From Pseudomonadota bacterium (GTDB taxonomy: Bacteria > Myxococcota_A > Polyangia > Polyangiales > Polyangiaceae): a stretch of DNA of 21,295 bases. The notes under the pieces were generated by a model. That model ran no database searches and was not told the DNA's origin. It saw only the letters and a list, made by a program, of their open reading frames with translations. Positions within the stretch are counted from its first letter, which is position 1; each line of letters starts with the position of its first letter. The stretch spans positions 1 to 21,295 of the forward strand of contig JAEYVE010000100.1 of the NCBI GenBank assembly GCA_023432025.1, in the 5' to 3' direction. Position numbers and translations under genes: made by a program. This document shows positions 7,920-15,012 of this stretch, piece by piece.

Positions 7920-8321
7920 ATGGCAACCGCTCGAAAGACCGTTCGTGTCGTCGCCGCGGTCGTCGAGCACGAGGGCCGCTACCTCATCACGCAGCGTCGT
8001 CCCAGCGCGGTGCTCCCGCTCTTGTGGGAGTTCCCGGGCGGCCGCGTGGAGGCGGGCGAAACGGACGCCGAAGCGCTGCGCCGCGAGGTCAAACATCGGC
8101 TCGACGTGGACGTCACCGTCAAGCAGCTGATGAGCTTCGTGAGTCACCCGTACGAACACTACGTGGTGGATCTGTATTTGTACGAATGTGCCATCGCGAA
8201 CGGCACGCCGACGGAAGCCAACGTGCACACGTTTCGTTGGGTCTCGAGCGCCGAGTTCGACAAGTATCCGTTTACGCCAGCCGACGAGCTCTCCATGAGC
8301 AAGCTGCTCGGCATTGGCTGA
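7920..8321 (+). CDS. MutT-like Nudix-fold protein with a degenerate Nudix box
   Basis: The 133-residue protein has the MutT/NUDIX fold layout: VRVVAAVVEHEGRYLITQRR, then LLWEFPGGRVEAGE, then C-terminal WVSSAEFDKYPFTPAD. Active family members hydrolyse nucleoside diphosphate derivatives such as 8-oxo-dGTP, using the box GX5EX7REUXEEXGU. Here the first half is intact (G, E, then RE), but the two metal-binding glutamates are His and Arg and the glycine is Asp (REVKHRLDV; codons cat cgg ctc gac around 8093-8104). It may therefore be inactive, use other ligands, or act as a binding domain. ATG 7920 lies 10 bases after the FHA gene's stop. A GTG at 7896 would overlap that gene by 14 bases and add eight residues; I prefer the ATG. 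The spacing implies co-transcription with the FHA gene. Confidence 0.88.
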   Translation: MATARKTVRVVAAVVEHEGRYLITQRRPSAVLPLLWEFPGGRVEAGETDAEALRREVKHRLDVDVTVKQLMSFVSHPYEHYVVDLYLYECAIANGTPTEANVHTFRWVSSAEFDKYPFTPADELSMSKLLGIG

Positions 8322-8340
8322 GCCTCCCCGCTCGCAAATA

Positions 8341-8369
8341 GTCGGCACCGCTTGCGCCGCGGTGCCGAC
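8341..8369. terminator. Perfect 10-base-pair hairpin between the Nudix-fold and comF genes
   Basis: GTCGGCACCG (8341-8350) pairs perfectly with CGGTGCCGAC (8360-8369) around a 9-base loop, 19 bases after the Nudix stop and just before comF. There is no T-run on the plus-strand side, so it is not a classic intrinsic terminator. It could attenuate, mark an mRNA end, or bind a protein. It overlaps a possible TTG start at 8352 for comF, which favours the later ATG. Confidence 0.45.
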
Positions 8370-8378
8370 AAGCGAGCC

Positions 8379-9032
8379 ATGGTGTCTCTCTTTACCTGCG
8401 CAGGTCACCTGCATGACGCGCTCGTCGGCTGCTGCGCGGCGTGCGGCGCAGCCACGCGTCGTCTCACCTGCGAGGCTTGCCGCGGCGTTCCTCCGCTCGA
8501 GTGGCAGCTCGCTGGCGTGGTCGGCTTTTCTGCGGCGCCGTACGCGGGTGTCGTCGGCGAGCGGGTACGGCGACTGAAGTACCACGACGAAACTCATTGG
8601 GCTGGTCCACTCGGGCGGCTTCTCGGGGTGCGCATGTCTCCACGCATCGCCCCACACGTGGCGCTGGTGCCGGTACCGCTTCACCCAACTCGTTTGGCGG
8701 AGCGCGGCTTCAACCAAGCCGCGCTCGTGGCGCGTGCAGCCGCACGCGCCGGAAACTGGCGCGTTTTCACGGATGTTCTGGCGCGTCGTCGCGACACTGC
8801 GCACCAGGTGCAGAAAGGCGCGGACGCGCGTCGAAAGAACGTGGAGAACGCGTTCGAGGTCACGCGCCTACCGAACGTCCCCGTCCTGCTCGTCGACGAT
8901 GTGGCGACGACGGGCTCGACACTCTCTGAGTGTGTCCTTTGCCTGAGGCGCGCCGGCGCTATAGTGCAAGGCGTAATGACCGTTGCCCTGGCAGGGGCCG
9001 AAGGGCATGACGGCTCCCGGTCTCCAGGCTAG
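8379..9032 (+). CDS. comF: ComF/GntX-family phosphoribosyltransferase-like protein
   Basis: This is a 217-residue ComF-family protein. The N-terminus holds a zinc-ribbon-like cysteine pattern (CCAACG and CEAC), followed by the family region LKYHDETHWAGPLGRLL. Then come VALVPVPLHPTRLAERGFNQA, the RRRDTAHQ region and the PRPP-binding loop VLLVDDVATTGSTL near the C-terminus. These are the hallmark motifs of type I phosphoribosyltransferases of the ComF/GntX type. ComF supports DNA uptake in competent bacteria, where it is thought to act on the cytoplasmic side; the reaction it performs is not settled. I chose ATG 8379; a TTG at 8352 would add nine residues but sits in a hairpin. The next gene begins 9 bases after the stop, suggesting an operon. 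No other competence gene is visible in the window. Confidence 0.9.
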   Translation: MVSLFTCAGHLHDALVGCCAACGAATRRLTCEACRGVPPLEWQLAGVVGFSAAPYAGVVGERVRRLKYHDETHWAGPLGRLLGVRMSPRIAPHVALVPVPLHPTRLAERGFNQAALVARAAARAGNWRVFTDVLARRRDTAHQVQKGADARRKNVENAFEVTRLPNVPVLLVDDVATTGSTLSECVLCLRRAGAIVQGVMTVALAGAEGHDGSRSPG

Positions 9033-9041
9033 CGCCCACTC

Positions 9042-10940
9042 GTGGCCCAACGCCGTTCGGTTCGGCTCGTGACAGATCCGCGCAAGCTGCCCCCCCAGTC
9101 GCCCGCTTTCCCTTCCGCCGGCGGTTCGACCCCGGGCTCCCCTCAGCGGGATCCGCAGTCGGCCGCGCAAACGAAGGCAGCTTCGTCGCGCGCCAGCGGC
9201 CCGCAGCAAACACCCGCGCCGCGCGTCGGCGGCGCCCCACAAGGCGCAACACGCTCGTCCGCCTCCGAGGCAGCGGCGCAAGCAGGACCCGCGCCGCGGT
9301 TGCGCGCGCCCCTCCCCACACTGGTCGAGCTCGGCCAACAGACGGCCACGGAAACTTTGCGTCCTCCGGGCGCGGTTCCGCCCCCACCCCGCTCCATTCC
9401 TCGCGCCCCACGGACGCCCACCGCGCCGCGACCCGACGCGAGCGCCTTCGAACAACCCCCCATTCCGCCTTCTCCGGCTCTCCCTGCCGAGCAACACGGT
9501 GCGCGTTCGAACGCGCCCGAAGACAAAGCCGCTGGGTCCCTTCACGTCGCCGCGCCTCACGTCGCTGCGCTCTCGCACGAGGAGCCCTCACCTCGCCCAC
9601 CTTCGAGCGCGCCTGCCCTACGCCTCGAGCCGGAGGTGAGCTCCGCGCCGGACGCGTCATGCGTCGCGCCGATGCCAGGTCATGCAGACAGGGCGCAGGT
9701 CTCACCGCCGAAATCACCACGCACGAGTCAGTCGCTCGGTCCGCTCCACGGGTGGGTTCGCGCACGCCGCGCTTGGACCGTGCTCGGCGTAGCAAGCTTC
9801 GCCGTCGTGGGTCTGGTCGGCTCTTGGTCGCTCACCGCGAGCAAAGCTTCCGCGCCGCCGTCACCGAGCGCCGGGCGCAACGTCGAATCGCCGCGTCCCG
9901 TGCTGCCGTGCGTCGTGAACGGAGAAGGGCGGAAACTTTCGGACAGCGTGGACCTGTCCGTGCCTCTGCTCGTCTCCGGCACGAACGCCTTCGACGGGCC
10001 CCGAGCGACGACGACCTCCGAGCGAATCTCCGTCGGCTTCGCGTCGAGCCCGACCGACGCCGTGGGCCTCACGCTCGATCCCGTCACCCTCGACGCAGCG
10101 CAGGCCTTCGCCGAATCCCAACCCACCAAGCTCTCGTCGGTCACACCCACGCCGTCGCAAGCCGGCACCTCGTTTACGACGGGCCGCTTGGACAAGGGCG
10201 CTCTCAGCCGGACACTGCTTGCGCTCGGCGGTAAGGGCGCCCTTTTGACGACGACCAAGGGCGGCCTCACCGTAGCGCGAGAAGGAATCACGACGGTTCC
10301 TTGGCCCGAGCTGGCCGGCGCGGAAATGACGGCTCCCCGCGCCGAGAATTTGCCGGACGGAAGAGCCGTGCTCGTGCTGCGGCGAGGCGGACGAACCGGT
10401 GACATCCTCGTGGGCCTCTTGACCGCCGAAGGGCGAGCCGCGGCGCCACTCACCCGCATCGCCACGGAGGCCTACGAGCTTGGAACACCCGCGCTGACCG
10501 CAAGTGACCGCGAGCTCTTGGTGACCTTCGCGACGCGCAAAACGCCGTCTTCTCCGTGGCGAGTCGAATTGGCGCGAGCGCCCCTCGGTCAGCTACCTGC
10601 GACGTCGCGGCCTTTTGCTCTCTCCGGACTGTCCGAGGAGCTCGGCATGCTCTCGCCCGCCGCCGTAGCGACGGAGCGCGGCGGCTGGCTCTTGCAGTGG
10701 ACGGAAGGCTCCGGGAAAAAGTACCGCGTGCGACTGCAAACGTTGGACGCGGAGCTCGAGCCCGTTGGCGCGCCACTCGACGTGGGCACGCCCGATCAAA
10801 GCGCTGGGCAGGGCGCTCCTTGGGTGGGCCCGAGCCAGAACACCATGTCCGGAGCCGAAGCGGCTCGGGGCGTCTCGCTTTACGTGGTTCGTTCGAGTCG
10901 AGGCTCCGAGCTTTGGGCAACCGCGCTGAGGTGCCCGTGA
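9042..10940 (+). CDS. Large single-helix membrane protein with disordered N-terminus
   Basis: The protein has 632 residues and I do not recognise a family. Residues 1-240 are extremely rich in Pro, Ala, Ser and Gln and are probably disordered and cytoplasmic. A basic patch (RARRAW) precedes one membrane helix at about 246-264 (VLGVASFAVVGLVGSWSL). The remaining roughly 365 residues would be exported. They are Thr/Ser/Gly-rich with repeated short strand patterns (DGRAVLVLRRGG, DRELLVTFATR, RGGWLLQW, KYRVRLQTLD), which look like beta-propeller blades. Two cysteines, LPCVV after the helix and ALRCP at the very end, could form a disulphide closing the domain. GTG 9042 lies 9 bases after comF with a weak Shine-Dalgarno, so the start is uncertain. 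The stop overlaps the next gene's GTG by four bases, implying translational coupling with that lipoprotein. Confidence 0.75.
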   Translation: MAQRRSVRLVTDPRKLPPQSPAFPSAGGSTPGSPQRDPQSAAQTKAASSRASGPQQTPAPRVGGAPQGATRSSASEAAAQAGPAPRLRAPLPTLVELGQQTATETLRPPGAVPPPPRSIPRAPRTPTAPRPDASAFEQPPIPPSPALPAEQHGARSNAPEDKAAGSLHVAAPHVAALSHEEPSPRPPSSAPALRLEPEVSSAPDASCVAPMPGHADRAQVSPPKSPRTSQSLGPLHGWVRARRAWTVLGVASFAVVGLVGSWSLTASKASAPPSPSAGRNVESPRPVLPCVVNGEGRKLSDSVDLSVPLLVSGTNAFDGPRATTTSERISVGFASSPTDAVGLTLDPVTLDAAQAFAESQPTKLSSVTPTPSQAGTSFTTGRLDKGALSRTLLALGGKGALLTTTKGGLTVAREGITTVPWPELAGAEMTAPRAENLPDGRAVLVLRRGGRTGDILVGLLTAEGRAAAPLTRIATEAYELGTPALTASDRELLVTFATRKTPSSPWRVELARAPLGQLPATSRPFALSGLSEELGMLSPAAVATERGGWLLQWTEGSGKKYRVRLQTLDAELEPVGAPLDVGTPDQSAGQGAPWVGPSQNTMSGAEAARGVSLYVVRSSRGSELWATALRCP

Positions 10941-11869
10941 CACGCGCGCGAGCGCCAGTCGCGCGGCAGAGCATCGCGCGGCAGAGCATCGCGCGGCAGC
11001 GCTGGGGAGCGCTTTTGGGCATTTGCCTCGCGGGAGCCACCGGCTGCTCCACGTTGCTCCCCCCCGGCCCCACGGAGGTCGCGCAGGGTAAGTACTACGG
11101 CTCCGGGGACGCCGAGTTCGACCAGTTTTTCATCGACCTCTACCGCGCCCAGTTGCACGCGGCGTCCCTGCCGGCGCGCGTGACGCAGACGCGCGCGACC
11201 CTCACGGACGGCCTCACGGTGAGTCGGGAGCTGTCGACCGGCGCCGTCATCGAGCACGTGCGCGCGCGCGCCGAAGAGCTTCAAAAGCAAAACGTGCTGA
11301 TGAAGCTGGACGTACGGCAGCCCACGCAGCCGGGGCAGGCGCCCACCGCGGTGCTGCTCACGCGCCCATCGGTGCGCGGCGCGCGCACGCGAGAGCTCGC
11401 CGAGCCCGTGGAGAGGTCCTTCAACGAGCTTCTGGCGCTCGCTGCCGTGCTCGACGCGGCCACGACCGAGCTCGCTCGGCTCGATACACGTCGCGACGCG
11501 CTTCGCGCCAAGACATCGAAGACCTTCTTCGCAGAAGGCCCCGGCAAGGTCGGCGAAGTGGAGCGCAACTTGGACGACGCGCGGCGCGTCATCGCGCTGA
11601 TGCGCGAACGAGTCGCCACGTACGTCGGAGACACGAGCGCGCTCGTCACGGGTCTCGGGAGCGCCGTCGATACCGCTCGCGGCGCCTTCGATCGCACCGA
11701 ACCACCGGACGAGGTGCCGCCCGAGCCAGCGCGGACGAACAAGAAGCCTGGGCGCAGCTCGGGAGCAGCACGGCCAGCGGCGCTACCGAAGGCGAGCGCG
11801 CCCAAGCCAGCTCCCAAACCGGTGCCCCCCTCCTCGTCAGCGGGCGACGCGGGCGGCTTCGAGCCTTGA
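10937..11869 (+). CDS. Helical lipoprotein of unknown function
   Basis: This is a 310-residue predicted lipoprotein. A long arginine-rich n-region (containing a tandem ARQSI repeat) and the hydrophobic stretch WGALLGICLAGATG lead to a cysteine followed by STLLPPG. The mature part is mostly helical and charged (VIEHVRARAEELQKQNVLMKL; ERSFNELLALAAVLDAATTELARL; VGEVERNLDDARRVIALMRERV), possibly a coiled-coil bundle. It ends in a Pro/Ala/Lys-rich low-complexity tail. GTG 10937 overlaps the preceding stop as GTGA, with GAGG at 10928-10931 at good spacing; a GTG at 10931 is less well placed. A long in-frame upstream extension is excluded because it would run through the preceding gene. It is probably made with the upstream membrane protein, perhaps as a partner in the periplasm. 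No known family is recognised. Confidence 0.8.
   Translation: MTRARAPVARQSIARQSIARQRWGALLGICLAGATGCSTLLPPGPTEVAQGKYYGSGDAEFDQFFIDLYRAQLHAASLPARVTQTRATLTDGLTVSRELSTGAVIEHVRARAEELQKQNVLMKLDVRQPTQPGQAPTAVLLTRPSVRGARTRELAEPVERSFNELLALAAVLDAATTELARLDTRRDALRAKTSKTFFAEGPGKVGEVERNLDDARRVIALMRERVATYVGDTSALVTGLGSAVDTARGAFDRTEPPDEVPPEPARTNKKPGRSSGAARPAALPKASAPKPAPKPVPPSSSAGDAGGFEP
10961..11000 (+). repeat. 15-base tandem repeats in the lipoprotein signal region
   Basis: Two perfect copies of gcgcggcagagcatc (10961-10975 and 10976-10990) and a 10-base partial third copy encode repeated ARQSI residues in the n-region of the signal peptide. Each copy adds one arginine, so a copy-number change would alter the positive charge ahead of the signal core. 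Confidence 0.9.
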
Positions 11870-11908
11870 TACGAGCCGCGCGTTCGAAAAACGTCCGCGC
11901 GCCGCAGG

Positions 11909-14362
11909 TCAACTGGCCAACCAGAAAACAGTGAACGCGTCGCCGCCTTCGTCGCGCTCCGCGGCGCGCGACGACACCACCACCGAGTGCGCGCGCAAGT
12001 GATCTCGCACCGCGCTCTTCATCGCGCCCGTTCCGTGACCGTGCAGCACGTAGCCCGCGAGCTCACCGCGTCTGAGCAGCTCGTCGACGAAGGCATCGAC
12101 GCGCTCGAGGCCCTCTTCGACGCGCACGCCGCGCAAGTCCAAGGTCACCTCTTCGATACGGGGAGGCGCGACGAGCGCGGGCGTCGACGGGGCTCGGGCG
12201 TGAAAAGACATTTTGCCGCGTTGGCGCGGCGCCTCGCGCGCGTCGCGACCCGTGAGCGGTTCGATGCGCTCGACGGGAACACTGAGCTTCATGGCACCCA
12301 CCAAGACGCGCACCTGACCACGCGACGGAGCCTCGATGATCGAAGCCACGGTGCCGAGCCCCGCGAGACGGACCCGGGCGCCCACCGTAAGCAGCTCGGG
12401 AGACGACCTCTCTGGGGCGCCCGCGCGCGTGCGCTGCTCGAGCTCGCTCCCGAGCGCGACCAGCCGCGCGGCTTCGTCGATTTCCTTCTCGGCCTGCCGT
12501 ACTTCACCGAGCGCGCGACTATCTCGAAGCCCTTTGCGAACACGCAGCACGTCTGCGCGAGCGTCGCGAATGGCGCGCGCGAGCTCTTGACCCGCCTGCG
12601 TGAGCTCGAGCCGCTCGCGCTCGGCCTGCTTCTGGCGTTCCTGCTCGAGGCGTCGCCGTAGCTCTGCTTGCTGCTGCTTTTCCTGCAGGGCTTCTTCGCG
12701 CAATCGCTCGAGCTCGATGCGCTGTCGGGCCAGCTCGTGCAGGAGCGCCTCGCGCCTTTGGCTGATTTCCGGGATCACACCGCGTGCGCGCTCGACGACG
12801 CGCTCGGGCAGACCATGACGGCGCGCAACCGCGAGTGCGCTCGACGCACCGGGCGTCCCCAGCTCCAAGCGAAACGTGGGCTCGAGCCGCTCGAAATCGA
12901 AACCCACGGCGGCGTTGTCGATGACGTCCGACTCGTGCCCCAAGTCTTTCAGGCGCTCGTAGTGCGTCGTCACCGCCACGGCGGCCCCACGCCGGACCAG
13001 CTCCTCCAGAACCGCCACGGCCAGCGCCGCGCCCTCTTCCGGATCGGTGCCGCCCGCCAGCTCGTCGAGCAACACGAGCACGCCAGGTCCCGCGTCCGAC
13101 AAGATGTCTCGCACCCGCTCGATGTGACCGCTGAACGTCGACAGCGAGCGCGCGAGCGACTGGTCGTCGCCGATGTCCGAATAGACGGCGTCGAAGAAGC
13201 CGACGCGTGACGTGGGCTCCGCCGGGATGGGCAGGCCGCTCGCTTGCATGAGCGCCGCAAGGCCCAAGCACTTGAGCGCCACGGTCTTACCTCCTGCGTT
13301 CGGGCCCGAAAGCACGAGGCCACGCCCTGCGCCCAGCGGCAGATCGTTGGGCACGACCGCGATGCCGCGCGCCGAAAGCAACGGATGCCGCATGCGCTGG
13401 AGCTCGAGCGAGCCTCGCTCGCCCCACGCGAGGACGTGTGCGCCGACGGTCTGCGCGTAGTCGGCGATGGCGTGGAGCACGTCCGCCCGCACCGTAGCTT
13501 CGAGGGCACCGAGCACGGCGTCCGCGTGGGGCGCGAGCTCCTCGGACAGACGAGCGAGGACCTGAGCCGCTTCGTGCTCTGCGGCCGCCTCGGCCAGCTT
13601 GAGGCGATTTCCGAGCTCGGCGAGCTCTCGAGGCTCGACGTACAAAGTAGCGCCCGACGCGCTCGAGCCGAGTACGATGCCCTCCACCCGAAAGGGCGCA
13701 TCTGCCCGAACGGGAAGGACGTAGCGCCCGTCACGCTCGGCGAAGTACGCGTCCTGGAGCGCCTCTCGGTAGCGGTGAATCAGCTCCCCCAGGCGCGCAC
13801 GTACCTGTTGGCGGAGCTGCGTTACCTGGCGACGAGCGCGGGACAGCTCCGCCGAGGCGCGATCGGCCACTGTGCCGTCCTCCTCGATGCAGCGCTGAAT
13901 CTCATCTCGTAAACCGGCGAGTCCCGGCGCGATCGACAAATGTCGAGCGAGGTTCGGAGCGGCTTCACCGTGCTCGCCTACGTAGCGAGAAAGGTCGAGC
14001 GCACCAGCGAGGACGCGCCGCACGGCGCACAGCTCGGCGCCGTCCGCGACGCCGGCACGTCGCACCCGCTCCACCGAACGCGTGATGTCCTGAACGTCGA
14101 AGGCCGGCAGACGAGCCCCACCACGCGCAAGCTCGAGGGCTTCCGCCGAAAGCTCCGCGCGAAACCGCGCGGTCGTTTCGTCCTCCGCTGGCTCGAGCGC
14201 GAGCAACCGGCGGCTGCCGAGCTCGCTCACCGCGCGGCGCGCCACGACCTCGAGCAGCTCGGGCCACTCCAAATCGCGCCAGGGAGTCGCGCGCGCGCCC
14301 GCTTTGGACCCTGACGTGTCCGCCTGGAATGGCTCGTTCTTGAGGCTCTCGGGGCGCGCCAC
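11909..14362 (-). CDS. mutS2: MutS2 family ATPase with Smr domain
   Basis: This 817-residue protein is full length for the MutS2 family. A helical MutS core and clamp region precede the ATPase: Walker A GPNAGGKT at 353-360, signature STFSGH at 408-413, Walker B VLVLLDELAGGTDP at about 428-441, and TTHYERL after it. A long coiled coil rich in Glu, Arg and Gln (about 520-640) and a KOW-like segment (VGARVRLAGLGTV) lead to the C-terminal Smr domain. That domain has LDLRG and HGHGTG motifs, which in the family mediate nuclease or ribosome-related activity. Family members suppress homeologous recombination in Helicobacter and split collided ribosomes in Bacillus; which applies here is not visible. 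It lacks the MutS mismatch-recognition domain. The GTG start at 14362 has AAGG about 9 bases upstream. It is probably co-transcribed with the small gene 39 bases upstream. Confidence 0.96.
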   Translation of the reverse strand: MARPESLKNEPFQADTSGSKAGARATPWRDLEWPELLEVVARRAVSELGSRRLLALEPAEDETTARFRAELSAEALELARGGARLPAFDVQDITRSVERVRRAGVADGAELCAVRRVLAGALDLSRYVGEHGEAAPNLARHLSIAPGLAGLRDEIQRCIEEDGTVADRASAELSRARRQVTQLRQQVRARLGELIHRYREALQDAYFAERDGRYVLPVRADAPFRVEGIVLGSSASGATLYVEPRELAELGNRLKLAEAAAEHEAAQVLARLSEELAPHADAVLGALEATVRADVLHAIADYAQTVGAHVLAWGERGSLELQRMRHPLLSARGIAVVPNDLPLGAGRGLVLSGPNAGGKTVALKCLGLAALMQASGLPIPAEPTSRVGFFDAVYSDIGDDQSLARSLSTFSGHIERVRDILSDAGPGVLVLLDELAGGTDPEEGAALAVAVLEELVRRGAAVAVTTHYERLKDLGHESDVIDNAAVGFDFERLEPTFRLELGTPGASSALAVARRHGLPERVVERARGVIPEISQRREALLHELARQRIELERLREEALQEKQQQAELRRRLEQERQKQAERERLELTQAGQELARAIRDARADVLRVRKGLRDSRALGEVRQAEKEIDEAARLVALGSELEQRTRAGAPERSSPELLTVGARVRLAGLGTVASIIEAPSRGQVRVLVGAMKLSVPVERIEPLTGRDAREAPRQRGKMSFHARAPSTPALVAPPRIEEVTLDLRGVRVEEGLERVDAFVDELLRRGELAGYVLHGHGTGAMKSAVRDHLRAHSVVVSSRAAERDEGGDAFTVFWLAS

Positions 14363-14401
14363 GGCGGCGGCCTTATGACACGGAACAGGAAGGCTGTCCC
14401 A

Positions 14402-14887
14402 TTAGCCCACACGGGCCACGACGGCATCCGACCACGGCGGAGCCGAGAGCGTTTCTGCCTCGTCGCCTACACGCACGCACAAGCTGATTTGCGTCCCGCG
14501 ACACGACGCTTGAAGCGCGCTCGCCAAACCTTCCAAGTTGTGACGCGCGCGCTTTCCGGCGCGTTCGTCGACGGTCAGCACCAGCTCGCCGCGGCCTTTG
14601 GCCTTCATACGAGCCAAGAGACCGCGCGCCAGCACCGAGCGCGCCGCGACCGCGTCGGGATCCGTGCGACCGCTGGAGACGAGAACCATCGAGTCCAGGT
14701 GCCACCCCACCGCTTCCAGCCGCGTCGTCCGACTTGCCACCTGGGTCACGAGGGAGCTCGGGTGGCCTTCGTAGTGCTGCGCGACCACGGCCATGTCTCC
14801 GCCCCGCGTAGGCTTCAGCCAGCGCGGCCAAGACGCGGAAAACTCGATGACGACCAGAGTGGCGGCACGTGGTGCGGTGTGTTGCAT
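14402..14887 (-). CDS. Unrecognised small alpha/beta protein upstream of mutS2
   Basis: The product has 161 residues, with no signal peptide or membrane helix. Alternating strands (LVVIEF, SMVLVSSG, ELVLTVDE, ISLCVRV) and helices (VAARSVLARGLLARMKAK, ARHNLEGLASALQAS) suggest a small cytoplasmic alpha/beta fold; I cannot name the family. The ATG at 14887 is preceded by a strong GGAGGA Shine-Dalgarno that forms part of an inverted repeat shared with the divergent gene. The stop is TAA at 14404-14402. The gene lies 39 bases upstream of mutS2 on the same strand, so co-expression is likely. The alternating pattern is loosely like universal-stress or von Willebrand-like folds, but no diagnostic motif is visible. 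An ORF extending the divergent gene upstream would overlap it only marginally. Confidence 0.7.
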   Translation of the reverse strand: MQHTAPRAATLVVIEFSASWPRWLKPTRGGDMAVVAQHYEGHPSSLVTQVASRTTRLEAVGWHLDSMVLVSSGRTDPDAVAARSVLARGLLARMKAKGRGELVLTVDERAGKRARHNLEGLASALQASCRGTQISLCVRVGDEAETLSAPPWSDAVVARVG

Positions 14888-14890
14888 GGG

Positions 14891-14974
14891 TCCTCCGAGG
14901 GCCGATCACGACCCCCTGGTGGCGATACGGCGCAGACCGACCGTGGGCCAAGTTCCCGGGTCCCCCTCGGAGGA
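14891..14974. promoter_or_regulatory. Inverted repeat in a divergent intergenic region, each arm holding a Shine-Dalgarno
   Basis: TCCTCCGAGGG at 14891-14901 is repeated in perfect inversion as CCCTCGGAGGA at 14964-14974. On the minus strand the left arm supplies GGAGGA four bases before the ATG at 14887. On the plus strand the right arm supplies GGAGGA, but the pseudokinase start lies 38 bases further on, in another frame from the nearest TTG. The arms could be paired operator half-sites or could pair in a long transcript. Confidence 0.5.
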
Positions 14975-15012
14975 TTTCTCTTTGCAGGGCCAAGGGTGTT
15001 AGCTTCGGGACG

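Noticed and set aside
11870..11908. Terminator between the convergent lipoprotein and mutS2 genes
   Set aside because: The GC-rich halves around ttcgaaaaacg do not pair without mismatches and there is no T-run.
12519..13271. Minus-strand open frame inside mutS2 in another frame
   Set aside because: It overlaps the conserved ATPase domain and its composition (Arg/Gly/Ala-rich) is typical of an out-of-frame shadow.
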